DNA of 64,000 nt from Hyphococcus luteus. Its GTDB lineage: Bacteria; Pseudomonadota; Alphaproteobacteria; Caulobacterales; Parvularculaceae. Below, piece by piece: positions 58,512-64,000 of this stretch. How positions within the stretch are numbered: the stretch's first letter is position 1; every line of letters begins with the position of its first letter. The stretch covers positions 124,001 to 188,000 of the forward strand of contig NZ_PJCH01000005.1 of assembly GCF_002943565.1 (NCBI RefSeq). The letters are read 5' to 3'. A model generated the notes under the pieces. The model was not told the DNA's origin. It did not search any database and saw nothing but the letters and a program-made list of their open reading frames with translations. A program made the translations under genes and the position numbers.

Positions 58512-60153
58512 ACAAAGCCTCCTTGAAGGGTTCGGCGCCGAGACGGCGATAGGTGTCGAGAAAACGTTCATTGTCCTGGCGGCGCTCGCGATAGACGCCG
58601 ACGAGCTTTTCAACCGCATCGACAACCTGATCGGAGGAAAGGCCGCGCCCGGCGATCTCGCCCAGCGCCGCGTCTTCGGCGCCGGAGCCGCCGAGCGTCA
58701 CCTGGTAAAACTCCTCGCCTTTCTTATCGACGCCGAGAATGCCGATATGACCGACGTGATGATGGCCGCAGGCGTTGATGCAGCCCGATATCTTGATCTT
58801 GATCTCGCCCAGCTCTTCCTGGCTGTCCAGATCGGCGAAGCGCTCTGAAATGCGCTGGGCGATGGGGATCGAACGCGCATTGGCGAGGGAGCAGTAATCG
58901 AGCCCCGGGCAGGCGATGATGTCGCTGACCATACCGATATTGGCGGTCGCGAGATCGGCGTCTTTCAGCGCCGAATAGACTGTATAAAGATCTTCTTTTT
59001 TCACATGCGGCAGAACGAGATTCTGTTCGTGGGTCGCGCGGATTTCGTCGAGCGAATATTTCTCGGCGATGTCGGCGACGGCCTCCATTTGTACGTCGGA
59101 AATGTCGCCCGGAATGCCGCCGATGGGTTTGAGGGAAATATTGACGATGGCGTAGCCCGGCGCCTTGTGCGCGGCGGTGTTGGCGCGCACCCATCGTGCG
59201 AAGTCCTTGTCGGCCGCCTTTTTTTCTTCCAGCGCAGCGCTTTCCTCGGAGAGCTTTTCGAAAGCCGGCGCCGCGAAATAGTCGTTGATACGCGCAATCT
59301 CCTCGCGCGGCAGGTCGATGTCCTTGTCCTTGATCTGCGCCCATTCGTCCTCGACCATCTCGGCGAATTTTTCAGCGCCTTCCGAATTGACGAGGATCTT
59401 GATGCGCGCCTTGTACATGTTGTCGCGCCGGCCCTCGAGATTGTAAACACGCAGGATCGCTTCGAGATAAGACAAGAGATATTTCTTCGGCAGGAATTTC
59501 CGGATCGTGTGACCCACATAGGGCGTGCGGCCGAGGCCGCCGCCAACGATCACTTCGAAACCGGTTTCGCCTTCATCGTTCCTGTAAAGACGAAGACCGA
59601 TATCGTGGACCTTGACCGCGGCGCGGTCATGCTCCGCCGCCGTCACCGCAATCTTGAATTTGCGCGGCAGGAAGGAGAACTCCGGATGGAAGGTCGACCA
59701 TTGCCGGATCATTTCGCAATAAGGACGCGGGTCCTCGATCTCTTCGGCCGTGGCGCCGGCATATTGGTCGGACGTCACATTGCGGATGCAGTTTCCGGAC
59801 GTCTGGATCGCGTGCATCTCGACATCGGCGAGATCGTCGAGAATATCCGGCACGTCTACGAGCGCCGGCCAGTTATATTGAATGTTCTGGCGCGTGGTGA
59901 AATGGCCGTAGCCGCGATCGTATTTGCGCGCGACTTCGCCGAGACGCCGCATCTGTTTCGACGACATCGTGCCATAGGGAACGGCGACGCGCAGCATGTA
60001 AGCGTGAAGCTGCAGATAGAGACCGTTCATCAGCCGCAAAGGCTTGAACTGGTCTTCGGTGAGCTCGCCGGAAAGACGGCGCGCCACCTGGCCGCGAAAC
60101 TGCGCGACACGCTCGGCGACCATGGTCGCGTCGAATTCATCGTAACGATACAT
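58498..60153 (-). CDS. cysI: Sulfite reductase hemoprotein subunit (nitrite/sulfite reductase family)
   Basis: A siroheme/4Fe-4S enzyme of 551 residues that reduces sulfite to sulfide. Landmarks are YGHFTTRQNIQYNW, TSGNCIRNVTSDQYAG and the cluster cysteines: CPGLDYCSLANARS (C-x5-C) and ISGCINACGHHHVG (C-x3-C), all present. The electron donor subunit cysJ is not nearby, so ferredoxin or another flavoprotein would serve. ATG 60153 overlaps the GST stop (TGATG). The long open frame to 60207 is not family-like. Confidence 0.94.
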   Translation of the reverse strand: MYRYDEFDATMVAERVAQFRGQVARRLSGELTEDQFKPLRLMNGLYLQLHAYMLRVAVPYGTMSSKQMRRLGEVARKYDRGYGHFTTRQNIQYNWPALVDVPDILDDLADVEMHAIQTSGNCIRNVTSDQYAGATAEEIEDPRPYCEMIRQWSTFHPEFSFLPRKFKIAVTAAEHDRAAVKVHDIGLRLYRNDEGETGFEVIVGGGLGRTPYVGHTIRKFLPKKYLLSYLEAILRVYNLEGRRDNMYKARIKILVNSEGAEKFAEMVEDEWAQIKDKDIDLPREEIARINDYFAAPAFEKLSEESAALEEKKAADKDFARWVRANTAAHKAPGYAIVNISLKPIGGIPGDISDVQMEAVADIAEKYSLDEIRATHEQNLVLPHVKKEDLYTVYSALKDADLATANIGMVSDIIACPGLDYCSLANARSIPIAQRISERFADLDSQEELGEIKIKISGCINACGHHHVGHIGILGVDKKGEEFYQVTLGGSGAEDAALGEIAGRGLSSDQVVDAVEKLVGVYRERRQDNERFLDTYRRLGAEPFKEALYEAA

Positions 60154-60767
60154 CAGGCTGCCTCCGCAGAATTGATGCCGAGATCGCGCTCGACGCGCGC
60201 GATCCACTGGCGGATGGCGGGATAAGGAACGAGATCGAAGCCGCCTTCATGGGCAAGGCGCGTATAGGCGACGAGGGAAATGTCGGCGAGCGTCAGCTTG
60301 TCGCCGACGAGATAGGCGCCGTCTTCGAGCGCGCCCTCCATGAGCGTCAGCGCGGCGGCGCCTTTTTCCATCAGCTTCGGATCGATCTCCGCCTCGGATT
60401 TTTTCAGGTAATGCTTGTGAAAACGCCGCACGGCGATGGCGGTCTCATGGGAATATTGCTCCCAGAAAAGCCATTCGAAGACCTTGCCTTGCGCGTAAGG
60501 CTCTTCCGGCAGGAGCCCGCCTTTATGGACATTGTTGAGATAAATAATGATCGCGTTCGACTGCGCCAGGACGCGCCCGTCCGGCAGAACGACCGTCGGC
60601 ACCTGCCCCGCCGGATTCATTTTCAAGAATTCAGGCGTGCGGGTTTCGCCTTCAAGCACGCTGGTTTCGATCCAGTCATAGTCGAGGCCGAGACGATCAG
60701 CGGTCCATTTGACCTTGAGGCAATTGCCGCTGATCGCGTCGCCGTAAATTTTCAGCTTCGCGCTCAA
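60153..60767 (-). CDS. Glutathione S-transferase
   Basis: A 204-residue soluble GST. The N-terminal thioredoxin-like half has SGNCLKVKWTADRLGL (Ser/Cys candidate catalytic residues at about 13-15), MNPAGQVPTVVLPDG (cis-Pro loop) and LAQSNAIIIYL. The all-helical half has LTLADISLVAYTRLAHEGGF. The start is TTG 60767 with GGAGG seven bases upstream. It sits in the middle of the cys operon, coupled to both neighbours by 1-4 bp overlaps. A role in sulfur assimilation is inference; glutathione-linked sulfite or thiol handling would fit. Confidence 0.87.
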   Translation of the reverse strand: MSAKLKIYGDAISGNCLKVKWTADRLGLDYDWIETSVLEGETRTPEFLKMNPAGQVPTVVLPDGRVLAQSNAIIIYLNNVHKGGLLPEEPYAQGKVFEWLFWEQYSHETAIAVRRFHKHYLKKSEAEIDPKLMEKGAAALTLMEGALEDGAYLVGDKLTLADISLVAYTRLAHEGGFDLVPYPAIRQWIARVERDLGINSAEAA

Positions 60768-61051
60768 CTTGACGCCTCCGCCTGATAGCCGAGATCGAGC
60801 CGCACGGTGGGGCCGTCCTTGCGGATCGTTTCGCGCAAGGTTTCGCGGCCCGAAGGCGCGCCTGCATCGCTCACTTCGATGAGATAGGCGCCGGCATGTT
60901 CGCCCGCGCGCGCTTCGGCGCCGGCGAGCGCAGCTTTTGCGTCGTCATTTTCAAAACGCGCGGCCTTTGTAAGGTCAGACGTCCAGTCGTTGTCATTGGA
61001 AAGATAGACGACGACGCCGTCTTCGAGGCGGTTTGCGGTAACGGCCTTCAT
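60764..61051 (-). CDS. DUF2849 protein
   Basis: A 95-residue protein of the alphaproteobacterial DUF2849 family: KAVTANRLEDGVVVYLSNDNDW, AARFENDDAKAALA and the C-terminal SGRETLRETIRKDGPTVRLDLG (residues about 66-89; key pieces LRETIRKDGPT). This family is strongly linked to cysG/cysI operons; a regulatory or assembly role is proposed in the literature but not proven, as far as I recall. It overlaps both cysG and GST by 4 bp. Confidence 0.9.
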   Translation of the reverse strand: MKAVTANRLEDGVVVYLSNDNDWTSDLTKAARFENDDAKAALAGAEARAGEHAGAYLIEVSDAGAPSGRETLRETIRKDGPTVRLDLGYQAEASS

Positions 61052-62463
61052 GCGACGAGCCTTTCTTTTAACGCGAGATCGGCGAGGGTTTCGCCGTCGG
61101 CGCGCGCGGCGACCTCGCCGATGACGAGCACGGCCGGGCCTTTGATCCCGCCGGTTTCGATCAGCGCCGCAAGCTCGCCCAGCGCGCCCTTGACGATTTT
61201 CTGGTTTTCGCGCGTGCCGTTTTCGATGACGGCGACGGGCGTTTCGGCCCCGCGCCCATGCGCGATGAGCTTGCCGGCGATAGTCTCGGCCTTGGTGACG
61301 CCCATATAGACAACGAGCGTGTTTTTAAGCGCCGCCAGCGCCGACCAGTCGAGGGCGGGGTCGGCCTCTCCCTTCGCATGACCGGTCACAAAAGTGACCG
61401 CTTGGGCGCAGTCGCGATGGGTGAGCGCCATATTGGCGGCGGCGGCGCATCCGGTCGCGGCGGTGACTCCGGGGGTGACGAAGGCGGGAATACCCGCTTT
61501 GCGAAGAGCGTCGAGCTCCTCGCCCCCGCGACCGAAAACAAAAGGATCGCCGCCTTTGAGGCGCACGACCGTTTTTCCCTCGCGCGCCAAAGCAATCAGG
61601 CGCGCTTCAATTTCTTCCTGCGGAACCGAATGGTTCGATTTCGCCTTGCCCACATAAAGCCGTTCGGCGTCGCGGCGCGCGAGCGACAGGATGTCATCGC
61701 TGACGAGCCGGTCATGGAGAATAACGTCGGCGCGCTGTAAGAGGCGCAGCGCCTTGATGGTGAGAAGATCGGGATCGCCCGGCCCGGCGCCGACAATATG
61801 CACAGTCCCGGTTTTTTCTTCCGCCATTTCCTCTGTATGGGGACGGTTGATCAGCGCCAGCATCGCTTCATGGGCGCCTTTTTCATCGCCGGCGAGCACT
61901 TGCGCGGCGATGGGGCCGTCGAAAAACGCTTCCCAGAAGCGGCGGCGGTCTTCGCGCGCGATGGTCGCTTTCACCGTTTCGCGATAACGGTCGGCGAAAT
62001 CGGCGAGGCTCCCGAGCTGCGGCGGCAGCAGCGCCTCGATATCGGCGCGCAGTTTTTTGCCCAACACCGGCGCGGCGCCGCCGGTGGAGATCGAGACCGT
62101 CACCCGGCCCCGGTCGATGATCGACGGGGTGGTGAAGTCGCAAAGCGCAGGCTGGTCGACCACATTGAGAAGGACGCCCGCCATGCGCGCGACCTCGGCC
62201 CAGCGGCGCGCCTCCGCCTCTTGCGTGTCAGCAATGAAGAGCAGCGCCGCGGCCTCCACGTCGGCCACCACGGGGTCGCGCTCGATAAGCCGCACCTTGC
62301 CCTTCAGCTCGGCTAACAGGTCTGCGGAGAATTTCGGTGCGACCAGGCTCAGCGCGGCGTCCGCCGCAAGCATCAGCCGCGCCTTGGCGAGCGCCTCGGC
62401 GCCGCCGCCGATAATCAGCACGGAACGGCCTTTTAGGTCGATATGAGCGGGAAAGGCTTTCAT
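61048..62463 (-). CDS. cysG: Siroheme synthase (three-function CysG)
   Basis: A 471-residue fusion making siroheme for CysI. The N-terminal half is precorrin-2 dehydrogenase/ferrochelatase (SVLIIGGGAEALAKARLML; the VNVVDQPALCDFTTPSIIDRGRVTV-like stretch given here as VVDQPALCDF). The C-terminal half is uroporphyrinogen-III C-methyltransferase (VHIVGAGPGDPDLLTIKALR, GGDPFVFGRGGEELDAL, VYMGVTKAETIAGKL). Both domains look complete. It is the first gene of the cys operon, divergent from the LysR gene. Confidence 0.95.
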   Translation of the reverse strand: MKAFPAHIDLKGRSVLIIGGGAEALAKARLMLAADAALSLVAPKFSADLLAELKGKVRLIERDPVVADVEAAALLFIADTQEAEARRWAEVARMAGVLLNVVDQPALCDFTTPSIIDRGRVTVSISTGGAAPVLGKKLRADIEALLPPQLGSLADFADRYRETVKATIAREDRRRFWEAFFDGPIAAQVLAGDEKGAHEAMLALINRPHTEEMAEEKTGTVHIVGAGPGDPDLLTIKALRLLQRADVILHDRLVSDDILSLARRDAERLYVGKAKSNHSVPQEEIEARLIALAREGKTVVRLKGGDPFVFGRGGEELDALRKAGIPAFVTPGVTAATGCAAAANMALTHRDCAQAVTFVTGHAKGEADPALDWSALAALKNTLVVYMGVTKAETIAGKLIAHGRGAETPVAVIENGTRENQKIVKGALGELAALIETGGIKGPAVLVIGEVAARADGETLADLALKERLVA

Positions 62464-62603
62464 ATAGATAATCTAATCGACACCTCAGATAGCCGCCCTC
62501 TTCCGGCGGCGTCAGCGCGAACCTAGGCCCGCGAATTTCGGCTCTCAATCGATTAATTCTGCCAAAGCTGATAGGTTTTCTGAGAAAATCGCTTATTTTC
62601 TGG

Positions 62604-62620
62604 GCTAATTGTAAATTAGC
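62604..62620. promoter_or_regulatory. Palindrome with CTAAT words between cysG and lysR (candidate GcvA-type operator)
   Basis: GCTAATT-GTA-AATTAGC (62604-62620) is a perfect palindrome and contains CTAAT-N5-ATTAG, the T-N11-A layout of LysR-type sites. CTAAT is the core word reported for E. coli GcvA. A further CTAAT lies near 62474 and an ATTAGC near 62675. The LysR protein encoded at 62726 is of the GcvA type, so autoregulation is a reasonable guess. Confidence 0.5.
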
Positions 62621-62725
62621 TGGGCTTATCCAGGCTTCACAAAAGGGTGACGGCCGGAATAGCCCTTGCTTTATTAGCAATGCTATAGGAAGAATACCCT
62701 ATCTTTCCGAGGGAGGGTCCCTGAA

Positions 62726-63661
62726 ATGAAGCAATTGCCGCCGCTGAACGCCCTGAGGGTCTTTGAAGCCGCCGCCCGCCACTTAAGTTTCACTAAAGCG
62801 GCGGAAGAGCTGCATGTCACCCCGGGCGCCGTAAGCCAGCAGATCAAGGCGCTGGAGGACTTTCTCCAGACCCCGGTCTTCCGCCGCCACAAGCGGGCCC
62901 TGCTCCTCACCGACGAGGCCCAGGCGAGCCTGCCGATCCTCAGAGAGGGCTTCGACAAGCTGGTGGAAGCGGGGGAGATCCTCGCCAAAAAGGCCGATGC
63001 GGGCCGCCTGACGGTCTCGGTCGCGCCCTCCTTCGCCTCGAAATGGCTGGTGCCGCGCCTCGACCGGTTTCAGGAGGCCCATCCCGATATCGACGTCTGG
63101 GTCTCGGCCGACATGAATGTGGTGGATTTCGCCGTGGACGACGTGGATATCGCCATCCGCTACGGGCCCGGCCAATATCCCGGCCTCGTCATGGAGCATC
63201 TGATGGCGGAAAAGATCGTCCCGGTCTGCAGCCCGCAGCTTCTCACCGGCGAGAACCCGATCAAGACGCCGGCGGATCTCATCCACCACACGCTCCTGCA
63301 CGATTCCGGCAATGACAAGGATCCCAGTTGCCCGACCTGGCCCATGTGGCTGAAAGCCGCCGGGGTCGATCACAAGGCGGGCGACCGCGGCCTTAAATTC
63401 AACCAGTCCTCGCTTGTCATCGAAGCCGCCGTCGCGGGCAAGGGCGTGGCCCTCGCCAAATCGGCGCTGGCGCTGGCGGATCTCGAAGCCGCGCGGCTGG
63501 TGATCCCCTTCGACCTGACGACGCCGACGGAGTTTTCCTATTACATCGTCCATCCGCCGTCAAAATCGTCCTCGCCGGCGGTGAAGGCGTTCAAGGCCTG
63601 GGTCGCGAAGGAGGCCGCAGAAAGCGTCGACGCGGCGGACGCTCAGGAAGCGGCGGCTTAA
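62726..63661 (+). CDS. LysR-family regulator, GcvA type
   Basis: A 311-residue LTTR. HTH: LSFTKAAEELHVTPGAVSQQIKALE (residues about 20-44; key pieces FTKAAEELHVTPGAVS), which is the GcvA/AmpR-type 'VTPGAVS' rather than the CysB type. The effector domain (about 93-295) has SFASKWLVPRLDRF, DVDIAIRYGPGQYPGL and GKGVALAKSAL. Ala-rich C-terminus. It diverges from cysG with a 262-bp gap. It could control the cys operon, glycine cleavage or something else; this cannot be told from sequence. Confidence 0.88.
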   Translation: MKQLPPLNALRVFEAAARHLSFTKAAEELHVTPGAVSQQIKALEDFLQTPVFRRHKRALLLTDEAQASLPILREGFDKLVEAGEILAKKADAGRLTVSVAPSFASKWLVPRLDRFQEAHPDIDVWVSADMNVVDFAVDDVDIAIRYGPGQYPGLVMEHLMAEKIVPVCSPQLLTGENPIKTPADLIHHTLLHDSGNDKDPSCPTWPMWLKAAGVDHKAGDRGLKFNQSSLVIEAAVAGKGVALAKSALALADLEAARLVIPFDLTTPTEFSYYIVHPPSKSSSPAVKAFKAWVAKEAAESVDAADAQEAAA

Positions 63662-63674
63662 GCGGCGTTTAGCG

Positions 63675-63791
63675 CATCGGACGGTAAATCTGCATCATCC
63701 CTTCATCCTGAGGGCGCGCCTTTCAAGCGCCCCCTCAGGATGAAGGATTTTTGCGTCTCGAAGGACGATGATGCAGATTTACCGTCCGATG
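63675..63791. repeat. MITE-like nested inverted repeat (117 bp)
   Basis: Outer arms of 25 bp are perfectly inverted (63675-63699 and 63767-63791). Inside them a second perfect 14-bp pair (63701-63714 and 63732-63745, CTTCATCCTGAGGG and its complement) encloses a short GCGC-rich loop. There is no coding frame. CTTCATCCTGAGG palindromes are frequent intergenic repeats in alphaproteobacteria as I recall. It lies 13 bp after the lysR stop. Confidence 0.8.
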
Positions 63792-63803
63792 TGTCGTTCC
63801 CGG

Positions 63804-63843
63804 AAAAAATAACGCCTGCGTCGCGGGGGAACGACGCAGGCGT
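63804..63843 (-). terminator. Strong minus-strand rho-independent terminator
   Basis: ACGCCTGCGTCG (63812-63823), eight-base loop, CGACGCAGGCGT (63832-63843), with an A tract 63804-63809, i.e. a T tract on the minus strand. It must end a minus-strand transcript that begins to the right. In 63844-64000 I see no full gene; a frame open at the window edge and stopping at 63961 is only 12 codons. An untranslated RNA is the other possibility. Confidence 0.8.
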
Positions 63844-64000
63844 CCGATAAGCGGCCCCAGGTTGGGGGAGAGAAAGCAGGGCCGCTCTGTCGACTTGAAA
63901 AGTGGCCCTTAACCAAGCGCGTTCAAGGCGTCCGGCATGACAAAAACGTTAGACGCCGGTTCACACGCGCGCGATCACCCTGTTTTTAAGAACCGAAACC

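Noticed and set aside
63961..64000. 3' end of a minus-strand gene at the right edge
   Set aside because: Only 12 codons are visible before a stop; too short to support although the terminator to the left would fit.

Overview
The window looks like a GC-rich alphaproteobacterial chromosome segment. Evidence is a CpdR cell-cycle receiver, the alphaproteobacterial DUF2794 and DUF2849 families, a SapC-family protein, a large TonB-dependent receptor and a Caulobacter-type cpa/tad pilus locus. By gene content I would place it near Caulobacterales, Hyphomonadaceae or Parvularculaceae; this is inference, as no rRNA is present. No IS element, prophage, CRISPR array or obvious frameshifted gene was seen.

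Positions 1-20900 are mixed housekeeping genes: the start of an N-formylglutamate amidohydrolase, cpdR, tRNA-Val(GAC), a YbjN-like exported protein, rsmB, a Bax-inhibitor-1 membrane protein, mercaptopyruvate sulfurtransferase, a TTC38-like TPR protein, an AEC transporter, hisS, a HabA/HabB-like membrane protein, an exported cyclophilin, pgi, dsbD, sapC, a hydrolase, a DEDD exonuclease, YjbQ and an S49 peptidase. Positions 20900-32250 hold the polyprenyl synthase, a minus-strand run (ETF-ubiquinone oxidoreductase, TPR lipoprotein, ispE, WecA/MraY-like transferase), YhhN, uracil-DNA glycosylase, a lytic transglycosylase, a ZIP-like transporter and a GFA protein.

Positions 32251-42988 form the Flp/Tad pilus locus. 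On the minus strand, in transcription order, it runs: Crp-like regulator, flp pilin, cpaA, cpaB, cpaC, cpaD, cpaE, cpaF, tadB, tadC. A divergent secreted protein related to the secretin N-terminus flanks it. The flp gene is only 57 codons and easy to miss. TadD and the minor pseudopilins TadE/F/G are not in the window.

Positions 43028-46952 carry a translationally coupled pabB-pabA-pabC operon. It ends in an unusual AMP-ligase-like gene whose phosphate-binding loop is not recognisable. After an AI-2E family permease comes an oxyR / ahpC-ahpD peroxide-defence unit with a recognisable intergenic operator. Then follow an exported protein whose Shine-Dalgarno sequence sits inside a perfect 14-bp hairpin, a methyltransferase and the TonB-dependent receptor.

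Positions 55825-63661 hold an alpha/beta hydrolase, an AT-rich orphan secreted protein, and a compact sulfate-assimilation operon (cysG, DUF2849, GST, cysI, DUF934, cysH). The operon diverges from a GcvA-type LysR regulator. Three kinds of intergenic inverted repeat are scattered through the window: REP-like pairs at 7431 and 12364, an approximately 120-bp repeat at 1024 and 17597, and a MITE-like nested palindrome at 63675. The strongest candidates for something undescribed are the pab-linked AMP-ligase relative and the approximately 120-bp repeat family.
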